Assembly: GCA_963836015.1 (NCBI GenBank)
Contig: CAWIIF010000004.1
Coordinates: 1,116,001-1,180,000 of the forward strand
DNA length: 64,000 bases
Direction of reading: 5' to 3'
From: CAWCDJ01 sp963836015
GTDB taxonomy: Bacteria; Acidobacteriota; Terriglobia; Bryobacterales; Bryobacteraceae
Shown here one piece after another: positions 19,610 to 28,801 of the stretch. The notes below the pieces were generated by a model, which was given only the letters and a program-made list of their open reading frames with translations, did no database searches and was not told the origin of the DNA. Numbering within the stretch: position 1 is the first letter of the stretch; each line of letters opens with the position of its first letter. The position numbers and the translations under genes were made by a program.

Positions 19610-20833
19610 ATGCCTTCTGATTCGAGCGATGGTGTTGCCCGCCGCGGCCTGCTGAAAGCGGCCGCCGGCTCCGTGCTACTTCTGCGGCCCGAAACGGTGT
19701 TCGGCTCGCAGGCCAACTCGGCGGTTGAGTTGGGCCTGGTCGGCTGCGGCGGGCGCGGCAACTGGATCACCCCGCTGTTCATCGAACATTCGGGCGCGCG
19801 CTTCGTGGCCGCGGCCGACGTGATCCAGTCGCGCCTCCAATCCACCCGCGCCAAGCTGAACGTGGATGCCGCCCGCGCCTACCACGGGCCTGACGCCTAC
19901 CGCGAGCTGGCCAACTCCAAGCTCGACGGCGTGGTCATCATGACCCCGACCTACTATCACGCGATGCAGGCCGCGGCCGCCGTGGAGGCCGGCAAACACG
20001 TCTACTGCGCCAAGCCGATCGCCGTGGACGTCCCTTCGAGCAAGGACTTCCTCGCCACCGGACGCAAGGCGCAAGACCGCAATCTGAGCTTCTGGGTCGA
20101 TTTCCAAAGCCGCGCCCGGCCCGTGTTCCAGGAGGCGGTCACACGCATCCAGCGCGGCGACATCGGCAAGCCCGCCTTCGCCCAGGTTTTCTACTTTGCG
20201 GGGCGCCCCTGGAAGGACCCGGTCGAGCCCAATATGGACCCGGGGCTGCGCCGCATGATCACCTGGTTCGGCGACCGCGCCATCAGCGGCGACATCATCG
20301 TGGAGCAGAATATCCACGTCATCGACATGGCGAACTGGTACCTGGGCGGCCACCCCTTGCGGGCGAGCGGCTCCGGCGGCCGCACCGACTGGTCGGGCAC
20401 GAGCAATACCCTGGGCGACGCCTACGACCATTTCGCGGTGACCTACTGGTATCCCGGCGACGTGCACGCCAGCTTCAGCTCCCACCAGCTCAACGGCGCG
20501 TTCAGCGACCTGTGCGTGCGGTGCGTGGGCGTCCACGGCACGGCCGACACGCATTACGGCGGCGCCGTCCGCATCCTCAGCGACCGGAAAGACAAGGTCT
20601 GGAACGGCACCGAAAAGGACGACACCTTCACCGGCGGCTGCATCACGAATATCAAGCTGTTCGTCGACGCCGTCCGCAGCGGCAAGCCGGTCAACAACGC
20701 GCCGGTCGCGGTGGAGAGCAACCTGACCGCGATTCTCGGCCGCACCGCCGCCTACGAGCAGCGCACCGTTACCTGGGAGGCGATGATGGCCTCCACCGAA
20801 AAATGGGAAGTCCACTTGCCGCTTCGCTGGTAA
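19610..20833 (+). CDS. Tat-exported Gfo/Idh/MocA-family oxidoreductase
   Basis: The 407-residue protein begins with a twin-arginine signal (ARRGLLKAAAGSVLL), then a Rossmann fold GLVGCGGRG and the family motif YCAKPIAVDV that holds the catalytic lysine. A C-terminal substrate domain follows. Members use NAD(P) on sugars or inositols; the export signal suggests cofactor loading in the cytoplasm before Tat transport. Its processed N-terminus, with GSQANS before the Rossmann fold, is nearly shared by the second copy at 58713-59858. The next gene starts within its last 31 bases. Confidence 0.9.
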   Translation: MPSDSSDGVARRGLLKAAAGSVLLLRPETVFGSQANSAVELGLVGCGGRGNWITPLFIEHSGARFVAAADVIQSRLQSTRAKLNVDAARAYHGPDAYRELANSKLDGVVIMTPTYYHAMQAAAAVEAGKHVYCAKPIAVDVPSSKDFLATGRKAQDRNLSFWVDFQSRARPVFQEAVTRIQRGDIGKPAFAQVFYFAGRPWKDPVEPNMDPGLRRMITWFGDRAISGDIIVEQNIHVIDMANWYLGGHPLRASGSGGRTDWSGTSNTLGDAYDHFAVTYWYPGDVHASFSSHQLNGAFSDLCVRCVGVHGTADTHYGGAVRILSDRKDKVWNGTEKDDTFTGGCITNIKLFVDAVRSGKPVNNAPVAVESNLTAILGRTAAYEQRTVTWEAMMASTEKWEVHLPLRW

Positions 20834-22227
20834 CGCCGGCGGAGGAACTCTACGCCGAGCGCCTGGGCCGGTACGTCACGGCCATGCGCAACGGCACTCC
20901 GGACCGGGTCCCGCTGCGGCCCTTCGCCGCGGAGATCACCGCAAAATACGCCGGCTTCACCTGCCAGGAAGTCACGCACGATTACCGCAAAGCCTTCGAA
21001 GCGGTCATCCGGTGCGCGAAGGATTTCGCCTGGGACGCCGTAGTGCCGAACATGGTCTACGTGTGGACCGGCCTCACCGAAGCGGCCGGGCTGCGCTACT
21101 ACGGCGTGCCCGGCATCCACGTAGGCGCGGACGTCGCGTTTCAGTACCGCGAGCCGGCGGAAGACGCCGCGTTCATGAAGCGCGAAGAGTACGACGAGCT
21201 GATCGAAGACCCGGTCCGCTTCCTTTATGAAACCTGGCTGCCGCGCGTCTCCAGCGAAATCGGCGGGCCGGTCGCTTATCGCAGCAACCTCGCGCTGGTG
21301 AAGAGCGGGATGGCGATGCTGCGCTACTTTTCGGACTTCGGCCCGCAGGTGGAGCGCATGCGCCGCGAGTGCGGCACGCCCTCCTCCATCTGCGGCATGC
21401 TCAAAGCGCCGCTCGATATCCTGGCCGACAAGCTGCGCGGTTATGTCGCGCTGGCCTTCGACCTGATGGAGATTCCCGAAAAGGTACTGAAAGCCTGCGA
21501 GGCGCTGATGCCGCACCTGGCCTACCTGGCGCTGAACGGCGCGGACCCCGAGCGGCAGCTCCCCATTCCGATCTGGATGCATCGCGGCTGCATTCCGTTC
21601 ATCTCGCGCGATCACTTCGAGACGATCTACTGGCCCACGCTCCGCCCCATTTTCAACGCGCTGTGGGCCCAGGGAACACAAGTGCTGATGTACGCCGAAG
21701 GCAAGTGGGATGCGCACCTGGAGCGCTTCGCCGAGCTGCCCGCCGGCAGCATGATCTTCCACCTCGACCGCACCGACCCGGTGGAAGCGCATCGCGTACT
21801 CGGCCGCCGGTTCTGCCTGAGCGGCGGCGTACCGAATACGCTGCTGGCCTTTGGAACCGCCGACGAGGTGAAGGCCTGCTGCCGGAAGTTGATCGGGACC
21901 ATCGGCGCCGAGGGCGGTTACCTGATGGATGCTTCCGCCATTCTGCAGAACGATGCAACCATCGAGAACCTACGCGCCATGACGGACGCGACGCTGGAAT
22001 ACGGCGTGTACCGCGCGCGGTCGTCGCCCGCGCCTCCCGTCGCGACGCCCGGGATTCCGGCGTGGGTGACTGCGCCGAGAGTCCGCCCCGGCATCTGTTT
22101 TCCCTTCGAAGAAAAGCTGTTGCGGATGCCGCCGATCCTGGGAGACCCCGGCATCGTCCGTGCCGTCTGGGACGATCTCGAAGGTTTGGCGTACTTGTAC
22201 ATCTGGCACCTGCTACTGAGTTTCTAG
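20803..22227 (+). CDS. Uroporphyrinogen decarboxylase (URO-D)-fold protein, possibly a methyltransferase
   Basis: The 474-residue protein has a URO-D/MtaA-like barrel: early EELYAERLGRYVTAMRNGTPDRVP, central SICGMLKAPLDILADKLRG, and RRFCLSGGVPNTLLAFGTADEV. The zinc motif H-x-C seen in corrinoid methyltransferases and in the reverse-strand paralogue at 23663-24670 is not evident here; the matching region reads MYAEGKWDAHL. Enzymatic activity is therefore uncertain. The ATG at 20803 overlaps the oxidoreductase end; an ATG near 20883 is the alternative. Its 3' end overlaps the activator gene by 15 bases, converging on the corrinoid operon, so it may belong to the same pathway. Confidence 0.75.
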   Translation: MGSPLAASLVTPAEELYAERLGRYVTAMRNGTPDRVPLRPFAAEITAKYAGFTCQEVTHDYRKAFEAVIRCAKDFAWDAVVPNMVYVWTGLTEAAGLRYYGVPGIHVGADVAFQYREPAEDAAFMKREEYDELIEDPVRFLYETWLPRVSSEIGGPVAYRSNLALVKSGMAMLRYFSDFGPQVERMRRECGTPSSICGMLKAPLDILADKLRGYVALAFDLMEIPEKVLKACEALMPHLAYLALNGADPERQLPIPIWMHRGCIPFISRDHFETIYWPTLRPIFNALWAQGTQVLMYAEGKWDAHLERFAELPAGSMIFHLDRTDPVEAHRVLGRRFCLSGGVPNTLLAFGTADEVKACCRKLIGTIGAEGGYLMDASAILQNDATIENLRAMTDATLEYGVYRARSSPAPPVATPGIPAWVTAPRVRPGICFPFEEKLLRMPPILGDPGIVRAVWDDLEGLAYLYIWHLLLSF

Positions 22228-23661
22228 GCCCAGGCACTCCACAAACGTGTCCTGAAACCGCGGATCCTCCGCCAGCGCCACGTGCTCGGTGACTTTGCGA
22301 ATCTCCTCGGCGCGATCCCGCCCCAGCAGCGCCATCTTGACGCCGCGCAGCGCCGTATTCCCAACCGGCGCCACACTCTCCGCGGCCACTTCGATCAGGC
22401 CGATGCGCCGCGCGCTCTCGATCCGCACGTAGTTCCCGAAGGCCCCCGCCAGGTATACCGTTTCGATCTCGTCGAGGCCCGCGCCCCAGCGTTCAGCGAG
22501 CAGCCGCAGGCCTGCCGCGATCGCGCCTTTGGCCAGTTGCAGCTCGCGAATGTCCTGCTGGCTGAGGCGCACCGGCGCGGCCAGCTCCCACTCGCGACGT
22601 CCTCCGGCCAGCCGTCCGTTCGGCAGGATCGCTCCGATCTCGAGGCCGGCGGCCACCGCGTCCACTAATCCGCTGCCGCAGATGCCTTGCGCGGCACCGC
22701 CACCGATCGTGCTGATCTGGAGCGCGCCGTCGTGAACGGCGACGTGCGCGATCGCTCCGGTTGCCGCGCGCATTCCCATGCCGATTCGCCCCGCTTCGAA
22801 GGCCGGCCCCGCCGCCGTGGACGCGCACAGAATCCGCCCCGCCTTCCCCAGGACGATCTCGCCGTTGGTGCCGAGGTCGATGAGGGCGCGCAGACCGGCG
22901 CCCTCGTGAATCCCGGTGGCGAGAATCCCGGCCAGCAGATCGGAGCCGACGAACCCGCCGAGGCACGGCAGGAATCGCACCCGCGCTTCAAGGGGAAGGT
23001 CCCACCCGAGCTCCCGCGCACCCATCACCTGATCACCGTCGTTCGACGGCCGAAAAGGCACCGCCGCCAGCGGCGCGACGTCGATCCCGCAGAACAAGTG
23101 GTGCATGGCAGTGTTGCCCGCCAGCAGGACCGTCCGCACGTCATCTCGCCCGGGAAGGCGCGCGATCATCGCGCCCAGCCGCTCGCGGATCGAACGGGCC
23201 AAATCCGCCGCTCCGCCATCGAGGGCGAATCCGATGCGAGTCATGACGTCCGCCCCGTGCGCGGCCTGTGGGTTCAGTGCTGTCTCGACTCCCAGCACCG
23301 CGCCGGTCCGGCGATCCACCGACTGCGCCACGAGCGTCGTCGTGCCGAGATCGATCGCCACGCCCACGCCGCCGGCGGGTACAAACTCGACGGGAGTGTC
23401 ATCGCTCAAGACCGGCGCGTCCCACTGCGCGACCTCCAGCACCAGCGGCCCTTCCACCGTCGCGCAGCATGCCAGCCTCCAGCCGGCGCCCAGTTCGGCC
23501 GGGGTGAACGCGCGCTCCATTTCCTCGGTGATGGCCAGCCGCCCTTCGACCACCCGTACGCGGCACCCGCGGCAGATGCCCGCGCCGCCGCACGGAAACT
23601 CCATGCCTTGCGCCGCCAGGGCGGTTTCGAGCGAGGCGCCGGGTTCGGCGGAAACGCGCAT
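22213..23661 (-). CDS. Corrinoid-activation protein (RACo/RamA-like; ferredoxin plus DUF4445 ASKHA domain)
   Basis: The 482-residue protein restores Co(II) corrinoid to the active Co(I) state with ATP. Its N-terminus binds a [2Fe-2S] cluster with Cys24, Cys30, Cys33 and Cys65 or Cys66 (FPCGGAGICRGC and RLACC). The rest is an ASKHA-type ATPase of the DUF4445/RACo family, with GVAIDLGTTTL, LIDLGTNGEI, ICGSGLVD and YLAGAFGNYV. The ATG at 23661 lies one base after the upstream gene's stop codon; the longer frame adds an unlikely arginine-rich lead. It is the last gene of the four-gene corrinoid operon. Confidence 0.88.
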   Translation of the reverse strand: MRVSAEPGASLETALAAQGMEFPCGGAGICRGCRVRVVEGRLAITEEMERAFTPAELGAGWRLACCATVEGPLVLEVAQWDAPVLSDDTPVEFVPAGGVGVAIDLGTTTLVAQSVDRRTGAVLGVETALNPQAAHGADVMTRIGFALDGGAADLARSIRERLGAMIARLPGRDDVRTVLLAGNTAMHHLFCGIDVAPLAAVPFRPSNDGDQVMGARELGWDLPLEARVRFLPCLGGFVGSDLLAGILATGIHEGAGLRALIDLGTNGEIVLGKAGRILCASTAAGPAFEAGRIGMGMRAATGAIAHVAVHDGALQISTIGGGAAQGICGSGLVDAVAAGLEIGAILPNGRLAGGRREWELAAPVRLSQQDIRELQLAKGAIAAGLRLLAERWGAGLDEIETVYLAGAFGNYVRIESARRIGLIEVAAESVAPVGNTALRGVKMALLGRDRAEEIRKVTEHVALAEDPRFQDTFVECLGLETQ

Positions 23662-23662
23662 C

Positions 23663-24670
23663 TCAGTGGGTCTGCGCGTAGCGCGCCGCGGCCGCCAGGT
23701 TGGCGTTGGGAGTGCCGGCGGGAATCTCGCACCCCGCGCCCACGATGTAGCGCGGACCCGCCTGCCGGTGGCATTCCGCGAATCCGGCTTCAACCTCTTC
23801 AGGAGTGCCGTCGTGCATTACACGCACCGGGTCGAGGTTCCCCAGCAGCACCTGCGCCGTGCCCATCTGCTCGCGGGCTTCGTCCATCGGATTCATGAAA
23901 TCGAGGTCGATGATCTCGGCGCCGGTAGCGGCCATCCCGCGATACAGGCGCCGGGTCTTGCCGCAGATGTGCAGGCGCACGCGCGCGCCCGCCTCCTGAA
24001 TTCCGCGCACCAGCGCGCACTCGCACGGCTGCACGAACTCGCTGTAGAACCGGGGACCGATCAGCGATGCGGCGGCGTCCCCCACTCCGATCATGTCCGC
24101 GCCCGCCTCGATCTGCGCGCGAGCGAACCGCAGTTCCATCTCCACGGTGAAAGCGAACAGATCGCGCACGAAGCCCGGATCGTCGAAGAAATCCAGCATC
24201 AGGGTGTTGACGCCGCGCAGGTCGGCGCTCATGGCGCACGGGCCTTCCACCCAGCCCTCGACGATGCGCCCGGCGCCCGCGCGCTGGCGCAGCAGGCGCA
24301 CAGCTTCAAGGCGGTCGGACATGCGCGGACCGGCCGCGGGGTCGGGCACCTGCAGACGGGCCAGGCGGCCCTTGTCCGCCAGCAGGGCGCGCTCCTCCGC
24401 CAGCGCCGGCGGCTGATGGTCGAACCATTCCACGGCCGCGCCGAGGTCGCCAGCCTCGCGCGTGGGGTCGGAGATGGCCGAAACGTAATCGAACCCGAAT
24501 GCCTCCGCGATGGAGACCTGCGCCTCCGCCAGAACCCGGTAATCGCGCGCGTAGTCGCGGTATTTGGCGCCGATTCGCTCAGCCGCCAGCATCATAGTGA
24601 TCGGGAGGAACGGCAGGTGGTCGGGCGCGTCCCCGCGCAGCATGGCCTCCACCCGTTCCCTGCCGGTCAT
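23663..24670 (-). CDS. Corrinoid methyltransferase of the URO-D family (MtaA/MtbA-like)
   Basis: The 335-residue protein opens MTGRERVEAMLRGDAPDHLP, typical for the group. The zinc site of corrinoid methyltransferases is complete: His234 and Cys236 in LHICGKT, and Cys314 in GAGCEIP. It should move a methyl group between a corrinoid protein and a thiol or pterin-type acceptor in the cytoplasm. The ATG at 24670 overlaps the DUF1638 stop by 4 bases. Its paralogue 20803-22227 lacks the zinc motif. Confidence 0.86.
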   Translation of the reverse strand: MTGRERVEAMLRGDAPDHLPFLPITMMLAAERIGAKYRDYARDYRVLAEAQVSIAEAFGFDYVSAISDPTREAGDLGAAVEWFDHQPPALAEERALLADKGRLARLQVPDPAAGPRMSDRLEAVRLLRQRAGAGRIVEGWVEGPCAMSADLRGVNTLMLDFFDDPGFVRDLFAFTVEMELRFARAQIEAGADMIGVGDAAASLIGPRFYSEFVQPCECALVRGIQEAGARVRLHICGKTRRLYRGMAATGAEIIDLDFMNPMDEAREQMGTAQVLLGNLDPVRVMHDGTPEEVEAGFAECHRQAGPRYIVGAGCEIPAGTPNANLAAAARYAQTH

Positions 24671-25413
24671 GCCGCGGGCTCCTTGCCGATTACTTGGCCG
24701 TCGTAGGTCGCGGTAACCCGCCATCCCGGCGGCACGACCAGGAAATCCCGCTCGTCCCACTCGCCGCAGACCAGGCGTTCGAACAGCCGCAGGCTCCCCG
24801 AGATACACTCGAACTTCCAGTTATTCTTCGCGGCCTCCTGGCGCGCTTCCGCCTCGAAATGGTCGTCCGGCTCCAGCCCGGTGGAGATATAGGTCAGCTT
24901 GCGGTAAGTACGCCGGTAGGCGTTCAATTCGCTGTACAAGTATTGCCCGTTCTCTTCGCCGTAGCGCGCCACGAGTTCCTCGAGCGTCTGGCCCGCGCCG
25001 GTCCGGCCGCGAATCACTTGCAGCGTCTCCTGGTCCTGGTCTTCGCCCCGCTCCAGCCACCCCGTGGAGCGGAAGTACACACCCGGATTCCGCTCGAAGT
25101 AATCCTGGTATCGTTCGCGGCTGCCCATCAGCAGCGTGATGCAGTCGTGCGCCCGCGGAATCACGAGTTGCGCCCTGGTGGCGGCCAGCCCGGCAAGCCC
25201 GTTTCCGCACAGCCCGTATCCCAGCAGAATGGCGTCATGACGGCCTGCTTCTTCCCGGTCGATCAGCGCCTGCAGTCGCTCGCGCATCGGGGCGGCGCCC
25301 AGGTCGTGCAGCCCCTTGGGAAGAAATTCCACATTCACCTGGTGCGGAGACCGCGCCGCCGCGAACCACATCTCGCGCGTGAGAACTTCGCAGGCGATCA
25401 GTCTCAGCTTCAT
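24667..25413 (-). CDS. DUF1638 protein
   Basis: The 248-residue protein matches DUF1638: MKLRLIACEVLTREMWFAAA at the start, AILLGYGLCGNGLAGL and PRAHDCITLLMGSRERY in the middle, and FLVVPPGW near the end. DUF1638 proteins are found beside corrinoid proteins and their methyltransferases; no activity has been established. Conserved cysteines near 8, 68 and 90 could bind a metal, but this is a guess. The gene is coupled to both neighbours by 4-base overlaps, so it is very likely part of the methyl-transfer system, either processing the substrate or supporting the corrinoid protein. Confidence 0.85.
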   Translation of the reverse strand: MKLRLIACEVLTREMWFAAARSPHQVNVEFLPKGLHDLGAAPMRERLQALIDREEAGRHDAILLGYGLCGNGLAGLAATRAQLVIPRAHDCITLLMGSRERYQDYFERNPGVYFRSTGWLERGEDQDQETLQVIRGRTGAGQTLEELVARYGEENGQYLYSELNAYRRTYRKLTYISTGLEPDDHFEAEARQEAAKNNWKFECISGSLRLFERLVCGEWDERDFLVVPPGWRVTATYDGQVIGKEPAA

Positions 25414-26039
25414 GCCGTGCCCGCCATCCGGCGCGCGAGCGCCACCGCCGCCGTCGCATTCTCTCCGAAGCCGTCGGCGCCGATCTGCTCGGCGAACCGC
25501 GCGGTAACCGGCGCGCCGCCCACCAGCACTTTCACGCGATCTCGTACGCCGGCCGCAGTGAGCGCCTCGATGGTGGCCTTCATCGAGGGCATGGTGACCG
25601 TCAACAAGGCCGAAAGGCAGATGACGGTCACCTGCCGGTTACGAACCGCATCCACGAACCGCTCCGCGGCCACGTCCGCTCCCAGATCGATCACTTCGAA
25701 CCCGGCGCCTTCCAGCATGGCTCCGACCAGGTTCTTGCCGATATCGTGGAGGTCTCCCTTCACGGTGCCGATCGCCACGCGGCCGGCCGGCTGCGCCCCG
25801 CTCGCGGCCAGCAGCGGCCGCAGCAGCTCGAGCGAGCCTTTCATGGCGCGCGCCGCCAGCAGCAGCTCCGGAACGAAATACTCCTCGCACTCGTAGCGCC
25901 GCCCCACTTCGTCCATGGCCGGCACCATCTCGCGATTCACCAGGTCGAGCGCGTCCGCCCCGCCCTCGAGCGCCCGCTGCGTGGCTTCCACCGCCGCCTT
26001 GGCGTTTCCCTTGAGGATTGCATCGTGCAGTTCCGCCAT
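25410..26039 (-). CDS. Corrinoid (B12-binding) protein of a methyltransferase system
   Basis: The 209-residue protein has the two domains of MtaC/MtbC-type proteins: a four-helix cap domain (1-85, with MVPAMDEVGRRYECEEYFVPELL) and a Rossmann-like B12 domain with the D-x-H-x-x-G motif in GDLHDIGKN (Asp96, His98 axial cobalt ligand, Gly101). Later GGAPVT and GADGFGENA complete the nucleotide-tail site. It carries the methyl group between two methyltransferases. It is the first gene of the operon; the start lies 69 bases from divergent deoB. A first methyltransferase (MtaB/MtgB type) is not seen in this window. Confidence 0.9.
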   Translation of the reverse strand: MAELHDAILKGNAKAAVEATQRALEGGADALDLVNREMVPAMDEVGRRYECEEYFVPELLLAARAMKGSLELLRPLLAASGAQPAGRVAIGTVKGDLHDIGKNLVGAMLEGAGFEVIDLGADVAAERFVDAVRNRQVTVICLSALLTVTMPSMKATIEALTAAGVRDRVKVLVGGAPVTARFAEQIGADGFGENATAAVALARRMAGTA

Positions 26040-26108
26040 ACTTCTCTTTAAGATATCAGGACTCTGAAATCATTGTTACGGTCCAAGCGGGTTCCGTTCC
26101 GCGACAGC

Positions 26109-27289
26109 ATGTTACATTCGAGGTTTGTGTTCGAGCGTATCATCTGGATTGTCCTCGACAGTGTAGGGATCGGCGCGATGCCGGACGCCGCCCGGTTCGG
26201 CGACCCGCCGGGAGCCGACACCCTCGGCAACATCGCCCGGCTGCGCGGCCTGAGGCTGCCCAATCTCGCGCGGCTCGGGCTGGGCAACATCAAGCCGCTG
26301 GCCGGAATCTCCGCGGCGCAATCGGCTGCCGGGGCTTACGGGCGGTGCGCCCTGGCTTCGCCCGGCAAGGACACGACCACCGGCCATTGGGAGATGGTCG
26401 GAATCCATCTGGCGAAGGCGTTCCCGCTCTATCCTCACGGCTTCCCGCCGGACGTGATGGCCGAATTCGAGCGCCGCACCGGCCGCGGTTCGCTCGGCAA
26501 CAAGGCTGCTTCCGGCACCGAGATCATTCAGGAACTCGGGCCCGAACATATGCGGACCGGCTCGCCCATCGTTTACACCTCGGCCGACAGCGTTTTCCAG
26601 GTGGCGGCGCACGAAGAAGTGATCCCGCTGTGGGAGCTGTACCGGATCTGCGAGATCGCGCGCGACATTCTGCGCGGCCCGCACGAAGTGGGCCGGGTGA
26701 TTGCGCGCCCCTTCACCGGATCGCCCGGCAGCTTCACGCGCACCGCGAACCGCCACGATTACGCGGTGCCGCCGCCCAAGGGCATGCTGCTCGACCAACT
26801 GGAAAGCCGGGGCGTTGCGGTGCACAGCATCGGCAAGATCTTCGACATTTTCCTGGGACGCGGCATCGAAGACTCCAGCAAGACGAAGAACAACGCCGAG
26901 GGCATGGCGAAAACGCTGGAAGCCGCGCAGTCGTCCGAAGGCGGCCTGATCTTCATCAACCTGGTGGATTTCGATCAGCAGTACGGCCACCGCAACGATA
27001 TCGCGGGATACGGCGCGGCGCTCGAAGAGTTCGACGCCTGGCTGCCGCAGTTCGAGGCGGCGCTCGGCCCCGGCGACCTCGCGATTTTTACGGCCGACCA
27101 CGGCTGCGACCCTTGCGTCCCGGGTACCGACCATACGCGCGAATATGTTCCGCTGCTGGCCGCCGGCGCGCGCGTGCGGCCCAATGTAAACCTCGGAGTG
27201 CGCGCGTCGCTCTCCGATATCGGCCAGACCGTGGCCGCCAATTTCGGCGCCGCGATTTCACAAGGCGACAGTTTCTTACCGCAAATCCT

Positions 27290-27293
<4 letters not shown>
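26109..27293 (+). CDS. deoB: Phosphopentomutase
   Basis: The 394-residue enzyme interconverts ribose/deoxyribose 1- and 5-phosphates. It has the alkaline-phosphatase-superfamily metal sites: WIVLDSVGIGAMPDA at the start, PGKDTTTGHWEM with the phosphorylated threonine, and FTADHGCDPCVPGTDHTREY near the end. The ATG at 26109 was used; a GTG at 26127 with GAGG just before it also fits the family N-terminus (FERIIWIVLD). It overlaps tpiA by 4 bases (ATGA). Confidence 0.93.
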
Positions 27294-28039
<746 letters not shown>

Positions 28040-28161
28040 TAGAAGACTCCCCCCCTGTCGATCAACTGAGAACGGGCTACCCGCGGGCGACGTTGCTCTC
28101 CCCGATCAAGGTGGTGGCCCGCCCTTGAATTGGAATGGAGATGGGGGCGCCTTTCTTTCAG

Positions 28162-28179
28162 AAAACGCTACGGCGTTTT
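28162..28179 (+). terminator. Weak hairpin downstream of tpiA
   Basis: AAAACGC and GCGTTTT form a 7-base stem around a TACG loop, giving a short stem with a T-run on both strands. It may end the deoB-tpiA transcript, but the stem is weak. Confidence 0.3.
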
Positions 28180-28235
28180 GCAGGAGTTATCTGCACCTTG
28201 AGTGAACCGTTTTCTCCATTCGAATCGAAACTTTG

Positions 28236-28241
28236 TATAAT
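28236..28241 (+). promoter_or_regulatory. -10 box just before the VOC gene (possible leaderless start)
   Basis: A consensus TATAAT lies at 28236-28241, six bases before the ATG at 28248. With normal spacing transcription would begin at or next to the start codon, so the message would have no leader. No Shine-Dalgarno sequence is visible, which agrees. No good -35 box was found. Confidence 0.45.
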
Positions 28242-28247
28242 CCACAC

Positions 28248-28763
28248 ATGCAAGGGATACCCTGGAGCACAATTGCTCTCGGCTCGCTGTTGCTCATCTC
28301 GGCCAGCTCAAGAGGAGGACAGGAAGTGCAATCTTCGCAACCTGAAAAGTCGAAGCCGCCCATCAAAATGGAGCAGCGCGGGCGCATCCTGGGAATCGGC
28401 GGTGTCTTCTTCAAATCCGCTAATCGTGATCAGATGCGCGAGTGGTATTCGAAGCATCTTGGACTCGCTGACAAAGGCGAAGGCGTGATGCTTCCATGGC
28501 GCGAACACGATGACCCACAAAAGGAACACATTACAGTTTGGACTGTTTTTCCCGCCTCCACTCACTATTTCGATCCCAGCCCCGCATCGTTCATGGTCAA
28601 CTACATCGTGGACGATCTGGATGCTCTGCTCGACCGCTTAAAGCAAGAGGGAGTAAAGATTGACGCCAAACGAATGAATGAATCCTACGGCCGCTTTGCC
28701 TGGATCTATGACCTGGATGGGAATAAGATCGAGCTCTGGCAGCCGCTGTCCGCAAAGCCCTGA
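28248..28763 (+). CDS. VOC (glyoxalase/dioxygenase-fold) protein with N-terminal export-type segment
   Basis: The 171-residue protein has an N-terminal hydrophobic stretch (WSTIALGSLLLISASS) that looks like a signal peptide, then one VOC module from about 55: VFFKSANRDQMREWYSKHLGL, NYIVDDLDALLDRLKQEGV and WIYDLDGNKIELWQP, with the metal-ligand-type Glu near the end. VOC modules act as dimers in lactoylglutathione lyases, dioxygenases and resistance proteins; the reaction here is unknown. The ATG at 28248 follows a -10 box closely. G+C is lower than in its neighbours. Confidence 0.8.
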   Translation: MQGIPWSTIALGSLLLISASSRGGQEVQSSQPEKSKPPIKMEQRGRILGIGGVFFKSANRDQMREWYSKHLGLADKGEGVMLPWREHDDPQKEHITVWTVFPASTHYFDPSPASFMVNYIVDDLDALLDRLKQEGVKIDAKRMNESYGRFAWIYDLDGNKIELWQPLSAKP

Positions 28764-28801
28764 GGGCCTTCCACTTCACTTATTCAACCGGTTTTCCGTA
28801 G

